A DNA stretch of 7,086 nt from Opitutia bacterium (GTDB taxonomy: Bacteria > Verrucomicrobiota > Verrucomicrobiia > Opitutales > Coraliomargaritaceae): contig JABJQI010000041.1 in NCBI GenBank assembly GCA_018663485.1, positions 1-7,086 on the forward strand. Direction: 5' to 3'. Shown piece by piece: positions 1 through 6,267 of the stretch (positions within the stretch are counted from its first letter, which is position 1; the number at the start of each line of letters is the position of its first letter). A program made the translations under genes and the position numbers. Under the pieces are notes generated by a model. It did no database searches and had not been told where the DNA came from. It saw only the letters and a program-made list of their open reading frames with translations.

Positions 1-24
1 CCTAATGTGGCGGCTATTCTGTTG

Positions 25-154
25 GGGAGGGTCGACCTCCGTGTCGACCGCCAGCAGTTTAGAAATAACATGAAAATCTAAGACTCCTTATGGGCTGTTA
101 GTCATGTCAGCCTCAGCCGCATCGGTACCGGACGACACGGAGGTCGTCCCTCCC
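25..154. repeat. REPIN-like pair of inverted palindromic repeats
   Basis: Two 25-base units lie in opposite orientation, at 25-49 and 130-154. Each is GGGAGG-type sequence followed by a small hairpin: 7-bp stem GGTCGAC/GTCGACC with loop CTCCGT in the first, and GGACGAC/GTCGTCC with loop ACGGAG in the second. Once one copy is reverse-complemented the two match at 23 of 25 positions. The two differences are on opposite sides of the stem, so pairing is kept in both (a T-A pair against an A-T pair). The 80-base spacer between them would form the loop of a larger cruciform or RNA hairpin. This is the layout of REP/REPIN elements, which are spread by RAYT transposases in other bacteria. I infer a genome-wide family but cannot see other copies in this window. 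Confidence 0.75.
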
Positions 155-242
155 AAGAGCCAGAAGCAAAGCCACCGTCCATCTATGCCTTTGCCGCTAA
201 TCGACGATGAACCTAATAATCATGGTCGATTGACTCTGTTTC

Positions 243-275
243 AAGAGGCGCAACTCGCTAAGTTGCGCCTCTTTT
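243..275 (+). terminator. strong intrinsic terminator
   Basis: A perfect 13-bp stem (243-255 with 261-273, core GAGGCGCAACT/AGTTGCGCCTC) has a 5-base loop CGCTA. The right arm runs into TTTT at 272-275 followed by GTGTG. The plus-strand T-run makes this a plus-strand terminator; on the minus strand the stem is followed by only a short T stretch (TTGAAA), so bidirectional use is weaker. No supportable coding sequence precedes it in the window, so it may end a transcript that begins before base 1, or a small RNA that includes the repeat pair. Confidence 0.75.
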
Positions 276-449
276 GTGTGCCTCGCATGGCTTGCGGCTC
301 TGTCGCTAGGCGTGTTTCTTTCTGAATGAGGGGAACTCGACGCGGCTCAGCTAGGTCGATTACCAGCCAGGTTCTATTCGAGCACTCATCGATCATGCGC
401 AGGGCGCCAGTGTTCCTGCAATCGAGCAGTCAGCGACGTTGGCACGCAG

Positions 450-473
450 GTCGGGCGCTTCGGCACGCTCGAC
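450..473 (+). other. UUCG-tetraloop hairpin downstream of the small membrane protein gene
   Basis: GTCGGGC at 450-456 pairs with GCTCGAC at 467-473 (one G-U), then GC/GC closes a TTCG loop at 459-462, with C465-466 region giving a small bulge. It starts two bases beyond the stop codon of the minus-strand gene at 475-744. There is no T-run on either strand, so as an intrinsic terminator it is weak. It could be an RNA-stabilising 3' hairpin or a Rho-dependent end. The rest of 276-449 shows nothing I can name. Confidence 0.35.
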
Positions 474-474
474 T

Positions 475-744
475 CTAGCGAAAAATCGCCATTGCGGCGG
501 CACTCTCGTAGATCAACCAGCCCAGGGTCAGCACCAGTAGCAGCGTAAATGCGATCCGCAACCAGCGTCTGCGTTGTCTAGGCAGGTCGAAGTGCGAGAA
601 GTTGCGACCTCTGACCGATGGTTGTGCTAAATAGCTGCCGAAGTTACCACGAAACCCCTGTTCTTGCCTGCCCTCTTTCGGCAGCGAGAAGGCTCCGGCG
701 TATTGGGAGCGGCGGTAGCGCCACTTATAATATAGGTGGATCAT
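475..744 (-). CDS. small single-pass membrane protein, unknown function
   Basis: An 89-residue product I do not recognise. The N-terminal two thirds (about residues 1-55) are hydrophilic and rich in Arg, Tyr and Gly. Next comes a basic cluster, RQRRRWLR at about 56-63, then one strong hydrophobic segment at about 64-83 (IAFTLLLVLTLGWLIYESA), and a short tail ending FR. The charge pattern predicts the long N-terminal part in the cytoplasm and the C-terminus outside, as in tail-anchored proteins. The start is the ATG at 742-744; no ribosome binding site is evident, as for the other genes here. It is divergent from panB, 141 bases away. Codon use looks coding, with G/C-rich third positions. A plus-strand open frame overlaps its 5' end (618-926) but has no protein-like features. 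A candidate plus-strand promoter lies inside its first codons, so either the promoter or the exact start could be wrong. Confidence 0.6.
   Translation of the reverse strand: MIHLYYKWRYRRSQYAGAFSLPKEGRQEQGFRGNFGSYLAQPSVRGRNFSHFDLPRQRRRWLRIAFTLLLVLTLGWLIYESAAAMAIFR
703..731 (+). promoter_or_regulatory. candidate sigma-70-type promoter for panB
   Basis: TTGGGA (703-708) and a perfect TATAAT (726-731) are separated by exactly 17 bases. Transcription would start near 738 and give a panB leader of about 150 bases. The site falls within the opening codons of the minus-strand gene (the TATAAT complements its Leu-Tyr-Tyr-Lys codons), so the match could be chance. No better promoter is visible in 745-885. 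Confidence 0.4.
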
Positions 745-885
745 TGCGAGGTGGCGGTCAATTCAGCTGGTATTTGCGATACTTTGTGGTGATAAACTCT
801 GCGACGACAAATGATTGTCTAAACTGCGAAGTTGAACAATGTTTGTGGCTGCTGAACTTTTTTAATCAATGCAAATTCCTTAATC

Positions 886-1662
886 GTGAGAATTTCTACA
901 CAAACTATTTCCCTACTGAAGGGTGATCGGCCGATTGTCGCTGTCACTGCATATGATGCGATTATCGCTCGCTATGCGGATCAGGCGGGCGTCGACCTGA
1001 TTCTAGTCGGCGACTCGGTTGGCACCACGCAATTGGGCTTCGAGACTACTATTCCGGTGACGCTCGACATAATGCTGCACCACACCGCGGCGGTGGCGCG
1101 TGCCCAGCCGAAGGCACTGGTGGTCGCCGACATTCCGTTCGCGGTCGCGCATGGCGATTTCGCCGATCTGTTGAGTGCATGCTGTCGTTTGATGCAAGAG
1201 GCCGGCGCTGAGGCGATCAAGATCGAAGGGGGCGCAGCGATGGCGCCCACGATCGAGCGACTGACGCGTGCGGGCATTCCAGTGCTGGCGCATATTGGCT
1301 TACTGCCGCAGCAGTTTCACCAACTCGGTGGCTATCGTAAGTTTGGTCGCAGTGAGGCGGAGAAGGTCATGTTGCTGGACGATGCCTTGGCACTGGAGCA
1401 GGTCGGCTGCTTCGCAGTGATCTGTGAGATGGTCGATGGCGCCGTGGCAGGCGCGATTGCGCAGGCGCTGGCCGTGCCACTGATCGGCATTGGTAGTGGC
1501 CCGCATTGTGATGGACAGATTTTAGTGGCCAATGACCTGCTGGGCATGACCACCGGTTATGTGCCTTCTTTTGTGAAGCAGTATGTACAGCTGGGTGAGC
1601 AGGCGAAAGGCGCCTTCGCGGAATATGCCGAAGATGTTAAAAGCGGGAAATTCCCATCGTAA
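886..1662 (+). CDS. panB: 3-methyl-2-oxobutanoate hydroxymethyltransferase (ketopantoate hydroxymethyltransferase)
   Basis: PanB transfers a hydroxymethyl group from 5,10-methylenetetrahydrofolate to 2-oxoisovalerate, giving ketopantoate, the first committed step to pantothenate and CoA. It is a cytoplasmic TIM-barrel enzyme that binds Mg2+. The 258 residues are close to E. coli PanB (264) and carry its motifs in order: VTAYD (20-24), VGDS (41-44), IPVT (56-59), HHTAAV (65-70), ADIPF (81-85), IKIEGG (111-116), HIGLLPQ (136-142), GGYR (148-151), GIGSG (201-205) and DGQILV (209-214). The metal and substrate residues correspond to Asp43, Ser44, Asp82, Lys112, Glu114 and Glu181. The start is GTG at 886; in-frame codons just upstream offer no ATG, and the residue numbering agrees with family members. 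The protein stops at FPS, so it lacks the short EHSF-like tail many PanB proteins have. panC is not in the window. Confidence 0.96.
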   Translation: MRISTQTISLLKGDRPIVAVTAYDAIIARYADQAGVDLILVGDSVGTTQLGFETTIPVTLDIMLHHTAAVARAQPKALVVADIPFAVAHGDFADLLSACCRLMQEAGAEAIKIEGGAAMAPTIERLTRAGIPVLAHIGLLPQQFHQLGGYRKFGRSEAEKVMLLDDALALEQVGCFAVICEMVDGAVAGAIAQALAVPLIGIGSGPHCDGQILVANDLLGMTTGYVPSFVKQYVQLGEQAKGAFAEYAEDVKSGKFPS

Positions 1663-1709
1663 TAATATCCGCAAGCTTCCGAAGTCGGTATTGATCCATG
1701 TTTCTTCAT

Positions 1710-1758
1710 TGCCCTACCGGGCACCCGCTGCAGCTGGCCCTTCGGGGCGCAACTGTTT
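1710..1758 (+). terminator. panB 3' hairpins, possible weak terminator or attenuator before gpsA
   Basis: Two hairpins lie in the 144-base gap between panB and gpsA. The first is TGCCC/GGGCA (1710-1714 with 1719-1723, loop TACC). The second is larger: CAGCTGGCCC (1731-1740) pairs with GGGCGCAACTG (1745-1755) around a TTCG tetraloop, with one mismatch and one bulged G. It is followed by TTT then CGATT. The loop is the very stable C(UUCG)G type, but the short T-run makes complete termination doubtful. Confidence 0.45.
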
Positions 1759-1806
1759 CGATTCACCCTTTCCGCGCTAAATCTTAATCTGAAATTTTTC
1801 CTATCT

Positions 1807-2805
1807 ATGAACTGTTGTATTCTCGGAGCCGGTGCCTGGGGCACTTCCATGGCCTTGCATTTAGATCGTTGCGGACATTCCGTGACCTTAGTTCCTCGCC
1901 GTATGGAGCACGCTTTGGCGATTGCCTCGACGCGTGAAAATAGGGATTACCTGCCGGGCTATAAGTTGCCGCATTCGATTCAAATTGGCTGCGAGCTTGC
2001 GCCGGTGTTGATGGAGGCGGAGGTAGTCTTTCTAGCCTGTCCCTCGAAGGCGCTACGCGATTTGTGCCTGCGTGTGCGTGCGGCCAGCGATGTCGCCTGG
2101 CAGCTGAAGTTGTTCCTAGTGATGTGCAAGGGGCTCGAACTCGACAGCTTCAAGACGCCGTCCGAAATTGTGAATGAGATCTTCCCTGAGGTGGCATGCG
2201 GCGCCTTGTCTGGGCCGACCTTTGCAGGTGAGGTCGCTGCGGGTAATCCGACGGCTGTGACGCTTGCAGTGGACGCAGACTTCGTGGCTGCGGAGTCGTA
2301 TCAACACGCCTTTAGCAATGCCTCGCTGCGAGCGTATCTGTCGAACGATGTGCGCGGCACCGAGTTGGGTGGCACACTGAAGAATATTTACGCCATCGCT
2401 TCGGGCATGTGTGACGGTTTGCAGCTCGGCGACAATGCAAAGGCAGCGCTACTTACGCGCAGCCTCAATGAACTGGTGCGGCTTGGGCAATTGCTCGGCG
2501 GTCAGAGGGAAACCTTCTATGGCTTGAGCGGCTTTGGCGATTTGGTGGCGACTTGTTCCGGCAGTTGGAGCCGTAACCGTACCTTTGGCGAACGCGTGGG
2601 GCAGGGCGAGACGCCTGAGTCCATCGTCAGCAGTCAAAAATCCGTGGTCGAAGGCTATCGTGCCACAGAATGTATGAAGCGGCTCTGCGAGGAGAAGGGC
2701 ATGGATGCCCCGATTCTTTCACAGATCCACGCCATCCTATATGGCGGGCAAGAGCCGTTGTCTGCATTGCAGGCATTAATGAGTCGTGGGCTCAAAGCCG
2801 AGTAA
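1807..2805 (+). CDS. gpsA: NAD(P)H-dependent glycerol-3-phosphate dehydrogenase
   Basis: GpsA reduces dihydroxyacetone phosphate to sn-glycerol 3-phosphate, the backbone for phospholipids, in the cytoplasm. The 332 residues match the usual family length. An N-terminal Rossmann fold opens with the dinucleotide motif GAGAWGT (7-13). It is followed by CKGLE (107-111), LSGPTFA (134-140), the catalytic segment GGTLKNIYAIASG (188-200) with Lys192 aligning to E. coli Lys195, NAKAALLTR (210-218), the C-terminal-domain motif GLSGFGDLVATC (239-250), SRNRTFG (255-261) and VVEGYRAT (280-287). The ATG at 1807 sits directly before the glycine motif, which fixes the start; no ribosome binding site is visible. 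It ends 36 bases before the SET-domain gene, so these two are probably transcribed together. The panB gap contains hairpins, so co-transcription with panB is uncertain. Confidence 0.97.
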   Translation: MNCCILGAGAWGTSMALHLDRCGHSVTLVPRRMEHALAIASTRENRDYLPGYKLPHSIQIGCELAPVLMEAEVVFLACPSKALRDLCLRVRAASDVAWQLKLFLVMCKGLELDSFKTPSEIVNEIFPEVACGALSGPTFAGEVAAGNPTAVTLAVDADFVAAESYQHAFSNASLRAYLSNDVRGTELGGTLKNIYAIASGMCDGLQLGDNAKAALLTRSLNELVRLGQLLGGQRETFYGLSGFGDLVATCSGSWSRNRTFGERVGQGETPESIVSSQKSVVEGYRATECMKRLCEEKGMDAPILSQIHAILYGGQEPLSALQALMSRGLKAE

Positions 2806-2841
2806 GTTTTCAATCTTATAAATTATCGATTCATTATTTCT

Positions 2842-3357
2842 ATGTCAGACCATCCGCTCTGTAAAGTAGACCAATCCTCGATCCATCAACGTGGCCTGTT
2901 TGCCATCTGTGATATCGAAGAAGGCGACAACATTATCCAATACGTCGGAGAGAAGATCTCCAAAGAAGAGTCCAATCGCCGTGCCCTCGAGTGGGAGGAG
3001 CTAGCGCGCAGCACTGGCGAGGGCTTGGTGTATATCTTCGAGCTCGATGACGATTGGGACCTTGATGGTCGTTTGGGTGAGAACCCCGCGCGTTACATGA
3101 ACCACTCCTGTGATGGGAATTGCGAAGCGTTGAATTGCGAAGGGGAGATCTGGGTCGTCGCACGTAAAGACATCAAGCAAGGCGAAGAACTGGTATATGA
3201 TTACGGCTATGATATGGAGCATTTTTTGGATCACCCCTGCGGCTGCGGAGCGGATAAGTGCATCGGCTACATCGTCCGCGAAGACCAACGCAAGAAGGTC
3301 AAGAAGCTGATTAAAGGGCTAGAAAAGAAGTCGAAGAAGCTCTCAAAGCAGGGCTAG
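2842..3357 (+). CDS. SET-domain protein-lysine methyltransferase, compact bacterial type
   Basis: A 171-residue protein that is almost entirely a SET domain, the fold that moves a methyl group from S-adenosylmethionine to protein lysines. Motifs in order: IHQRGLFA (14-21), the SAM-binding start, normally with Gly before Arg and here Gln; ARYMNHSC (83-90), with the knot-forming NHSC; GEELVYDYGYD (114-124), with the catalytic Tyr region; and a post-SET zinc-binding pattern CxCxxxxC (Cys133, 135, 140), which with Cys90 can bind one Zn2+. Residues 150-169 form a tail with ten lysines that could bind nucleic acid or be a self-methylation target. The start ATG at 2842 is the only plausible one before the SAM motif. 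It follows gpsA by 36 bases. A TATAAA at 2817-2822 has no good -35 partner. The substrate is unknown; ribosomal or nucleoid proteins are possibilities only. Confidence 0.88.
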   Translation: MSDHPLCKVDQSSIHQRGLFAICDIEEGDNIIQYVGEKISKEESNRRALEWEELARSTGEGLVYIFELDDDWDLDGRLGENPARYMNHSCDGNCEALNCEGEIWVVARKDIKQGEELVYDYGYDMEHFLDHPCGCGADKCIGYIVREDQRKKVKKLIKGLEKKSKKLSKQG

Positions 3358-3451
3358 GCTAAGTCACCGCTTACAGGCGCGGTCGACTACGGATGGTTAC
3401 GGGCCTAGACTAGCACCTCACCACAGCCTAGGAATCTTGGCCTAATGAAAT

Positions 3452-3481
3452 TTGGTTCTGGGCATTCTAATCTATTTTAAT
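3452..3481 (+). promoter_or_regulatory. weak candidate upstream promoter for a ppc leader transcript
   Basis: TTGGTT (3452-3457) and TTTAAT (3476-3481) are spaced 18 bases apart. TTTAAT lacks the conserved second A. If used, transcription would begin just before the inverted repeats at 3494-3563 and give a leader of about 110 bases. The support is only sequence resemblance and position. Confidence 0.25.
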
Positions 3482-3493
3482 ATCAAAACAAAT

Positions 3494-3563
3494 GCATTAA
3501 TTGATGCGGGAGGCGAAGTGGATCAGTTAATGCTTAGCCTTATGCCAGCCCGCATCGATTGAT
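3494..3563 (+). promoter_or_regulatory. overlapping alternative hairpins upstream of ppc
   Basis: One left arm can pair with either of two right arms. Pairing A joins 3494-3505 (GCATTAATTGAT) to 3522-3533 (ATCAGTTAATGC): 12 continuous pairs with one G-U and a 16-base loop. Pairing B joins 3496-3510 (ending GATGCGGG) to 3549-3563 (CCCGCATCGATTGAT): 15 continuous pairs including two G-U. The left arm is shared over 3496-3505, so A and B exclude each other. Pairing B can extend inside through GGC (3512-3514) with GCC (3544-3546). As DNA the repeats could be operator sites, and the last arm overlaps the -35 area of the TATAAT at 3573. As RNA they resemble a switch. Neither pairing ends in a T-run, so a transcription terminator is not indicated. 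Confidence 0.5.
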
Positions 3564-3572
3564 TAAGATGCC

Positions 3573-3578
3573 TATAAT
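3573..3578 (+). promoter_or_regulatory. TATAAT -10 element close to ppc
   Basis: This is a perfect TATAAT, 19 bases before the ATG at 3598. No recognisable -35 lies 16-18 bases upstream (the 17-base position reads CCGCAT), so if real it would depend on an activator or on weak contacts. A start near 3585 would leave a short leader and would exclude the earlier in-frame starts at 3559 and 3568. Confidence 0.4.
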
Positions 3579-3597
3579 ACGCCGCAAAGAATTATTC

Positions 3598-6267
3598 ATG
3601 AAAACAACGACCAATCAAAAATTCCTAAAACTTGTCGAACAGGGCCTCAACCAGGTCGAAGCTGAACACACCTTTTTGGTCGATGCTTTCGTGGATGTAC
3701 TTGAATCGATGGGCCAGGAGCGGGCGGCTGGTTTAATTAAAGGGCGACTAAAAAAGGTCTCTTCCGATCATTTGGACGACGCCTGTGTGCAAGCGGTTTC
3801 CTTTTATTTTCAGCTTCTCAACCTAGCAGAAGAGCATGTCGCTAACAGTATGCGCCGCACGCGCGAAGCCACGCTCGGTGCCGCCTGTGAGCCAGGGCAT
3901 TGGGGACACTATCTGAGTCGTCTCAAAGACGCCCGTATCCAACCTGCGACTGTGCGTAAACAAATCAGCGAGCTGTGGGTGGAGCCCGTCTTTACTAAAC
4001 ATCCGACCGAAGCGAAACGCTGGTCGGTTCTCGGGATTCACCGTGAGATCGTGCGCCTGCTGCGCCATCGCGAAGGAGAACGCAGTCCGCGTGAAGCCGA
4101 ACAAAATGCCAATCAAGTACGCGCCATTATCGAGCGGCTCTGGTTGACCGGCGAGATTTACATGCACAAGCCGCAGGTTAAAGATGAGCTCGAGAACCTT
4201 CTCTATTATTTACGTGAAGTCTTCCCCTCGGTATTCAACCGTCTAGACGAAAATCTTGAATACGCTTGGCGCGAGACATGGCCTAAGGAAGCGCCACTTC
4301 AGCTTGAAGAACTGCCACATCTGCAATTCGGCTCATGGGTCGGAGGTGATCGCGATGGCCATCCGCTGGTCACTGCCGAAGTGACCGCCGCGACATTCGA
4401 AACGATGCGCAGCACCGCAGTGCAGATTATTCGTACTCGCCTGCAAGATCTTGCGCAGAGGCTGACCTTCTCAGAGGTGCGTAGCGAAGTGCCAAAGTCC
4501 TTATTAAAACAGCTTAAGGCTTGGGGCGGCGACGCTCGCACACAAGAGCCGTGGCTCAGTTTTGTGACTCTACTCTCTGAACAGACCGACACGCTGAGCG
4601 AACAAGCCCTGCGCGATCATCTGAATCAACTCTCCGTATGGTTAAATGAAGCCAACGCGACACGCAGTGCCAACTGCAGTGTGCGCCCTTTGCTGCGTTT
4701 GCTCGACAGTATTGGCCTACACCTCGCGCGTATTGATATTCGCCAGAACAGCGAGTTCTATGAGAACGCACTCAGCCAAATGATGGTTGCTGCTGGTGTC
4801 GATGACGCCAAGAATTTTAGCAGATGGTCAGAGGCGGATAAAATCGCTTTTCTCAATCATGAACTCTCGACTCCGCGGCCACTGACGCATGCCTCTATGT
4901 CGCTACCGAAGGAAGCGACTGAAGCACGTGATACTCTAACTGTCGTCGCTCAGCACATTCGCAAGCATGGTTCTGCTGGAGTGGGTACACTCATCGTCAG
5001 TATGACGCGTAACCTGGCCGACCTCTTGACAGTATATGTACTTGCGAAGGAAGTCGGCCTGACTCACCAAGAAGATGGTCAACTCCGCTGTGTACTGCCT
5101 GTGGTGCCACTCTTCGAAACGTACGAAGACCTCGAACGCGGACCTAGTATTTCAGATGCATTCCTTTCACATCCTTGCACGCGTCATAGCCTACGTATTG
5201 GCGATCCAGATACGAAGCCGCGCTTCATCATCATGCTCGGCTACAGCGATAGTAATAAGGATACCGGCATCCTCGCCAGCCAGTGGATTTTAAAGAGCGC
5301 TCAGAGTAAGCTGTTTGACGTAGGCGAAGATCATGGTGTCAAAATTGCGTTTTTCCACGGTCGCGGTGGTACTGTGGGTCGGGGTGCTGGGCCAACGCAT
5401 CGTTTTCTCGAAGCGTTGCCTGAGGGTTCTCTCGATGGTGGTATCCGAGTGACCGAACAAGGCGAAGTAATCGCACAGAAATACAACACTCCAGCCACTG
5501 CGACTGCCAACCTCGAGTGGCTTCTTGCAGGTAGCCTCGGGGCGCAATTACTCGCTGCGAAGCAAACCACTAATAAAGTGATTGATGACGCAATGGAGAC
5601 CTTGGCGAAGCGCTCTAGGAGTGCTTATCGCGAGTTGCTCGAAGCCCCAGGATTTATTGATTTTTACCGACAAGCCACACCGATCGACGCCATTGAGCAA
5701 AGCCGTATCGGCTCGCGTCCATCACGTCGCACTGGCAAGACCAGCATCGAAGACCTACGCGCAATTCCTTGGGTATTTAGCTGGAATCAATCCCGCTTCT
5801 ACGTCCCCGGTTGGTATGGTGTCGGTAGTGCCTTGGATGCGCTCGAAGCTGAAGCGCCGGAAGCTTACAGCGCACTACGAGACAATCTACAATCCACTCC
5901 GTTTTTACGCTACGTGTTTTATAACGTCGAAAGCAGCATTAGTAGTTCCGATGAGAAGTGGATGCGTACCTATGCCGATCTGGTAACAGACGTGGCTGTA
6001 CGCGAACGCATCCTCGGGCAGATTATCGACGAGCGCACACGAACCGTGGAACACTTAAGTAAGTTGTTCACTCGATCGCTGCCTGAGCGTCGCCCACGCT
6101 TCTACAAGACGCTGACTGAACGCGATGTGCCGCTCGCCGCCTTGCATAAAAAGCAAATTGATCTGCTGCTACAGGCACGAGCCAGCGACCAGCTCGACTC
6201 CACGACCACCGACAATTTGCTGCGCGTTGTCAATGCGATCGCTGCAGGTCTACGTACGACTGGCTAG
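3598..6267 (+). CDS. ppc: phosphoenolpyruvate carboxylase
   Basis: PPC adds bicarbonate to phosphoenolpyruvate to form oxaloacetate and phosphate, refilling the TCA cycle in the cytoplasm as a tetramer. From the ATG at 3598 it has 889 residues (E. coli 883). In-frame TTG 3559 and ATG 3568 would add a basic 10-13-residue extension; I prefer 3598 because His135 then falls near E. coli His138 and a TATAAT sits at 3573. Motifs in order: FTKHPTEAKR around His135, GGDRDGHP (249-256), LHLARIDIRQNS, VPLFETYEDL, MLGYSDSNKD (546-555, Lys554 matching E. coli Lys546), FHGRGGTVGRG with His587, Arg589 and Arg595, RVTEQGE, and RAIPWVFSW. The active site is therefore complete. At the allosteric end, the Lys of the usual AKAD stretch is Ser783, and the terminus is RTTG where RNTG is usual. 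It stands 240 bases after the SET gene, probably in its own transcript. Confidence 0.97.
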   Translation: MKTTTNQKFLKLVEQGLNQVEAEHTFLVDAFVDVLESMGQERAAGLIKGRLKKVSSDHLDDACVQAVSFYFQLLNLAEEHVANSMRRTREATLGAACEPGHWGHYLSRLKDARIQPATVRKQISELWVEPVFTKHPTEAKRWSVLGIHREIVRLLRHREGERSPREAEQNANQVRAIIERLWLTGEIYMHKPQVKDELENLLYYLREVFPSVFNRLDENLEYAWRETWPKEAPLQLEELPHLQFGSWVGGDRDGHPLVTAEVTAATFETMRSTAVQIIRTRLQDLAQRLTFSEVRSEVPKSLLKQLKAWGGDARTQEPWLSFVTLLSEQTDTLSEQALRDHLNQLSVWLNEANATRSANCSVRPLLRLLDSIGLHLARIDIRQNSEFYENALSQMMVAAGVDDAKNFSRWSEADKIAFLNHELSTPRPLTHASMSLPKEATEARDTLTVVAQHIRKHGSAGVGTLIVSMTRNLADLLTVYVLAKEVGLTHQEDGQLRCVLPVVPLFETYEDLERGPSISDAFLSHPCTRHSLRIGDPDTKPRFIIMLGYSDSNKDTGILASQWILKSAQSKLFDVGEDHGVKIAFFHGRGGTVGRGAGPTHRFLEALPEGSLDGGIRVTEQGEVIAQKYNTPATATANLEWLLAGSLGAQLLAAKQTTNKVIDDAMETLAKRSRSAYRELLEAPGFIDFYRQATPIDAIEQSRIGSRPSRRTGKTSIEDLRAIPWVFSWNQSRFYVPGWYGVGSALDALEAEAPEAYSALRDNLQSTPFLRYVFYNVESSISSSDEKWMRTYADLVTDVAVRERILGQIIDERTRTVEHLSKLFTRSLPERRPRFYKTLTERDVPLAALHKKQIDLLLQARASDQLDSTTTDNLLRVVNAIAAGLRTTG

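Noticed and set aside
104..325. 73-codon open frame on the plus strand
   Set aside because: It runs through one REP-like palindrome and the whole intrinsic terminator, and the predicted protein is low-complexity without any family signal.
869..883. Five-codon upstream frame (ATG CAA ATT CCT TAA) ending two bases before the panB GTG
   Set aside because: It could couple translation, but such tiny frames are common by chance in AT-rich leaders and no binding site or attenuator structure accompanies it.
618..926. 102-codon plus-strand frame overlapping the minus-strand gene and the panB start
   Set aside because: It is antisense to a better supported small gene, runs past the panB start in another frame, and its product shows no domain or membrane pattern.
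1583..1780. 65-codon plus-strand frame across the panB end
   Set aside because: Most of it overlaps panB in another frame, and the remainder covers the hairpins in the panB-gpsA gap.
3366..3383. ACCGC/GCGGT hairpin just after the SET gene as a terminator
   Set aside because: The stem is only five pairs and no T-run follows.
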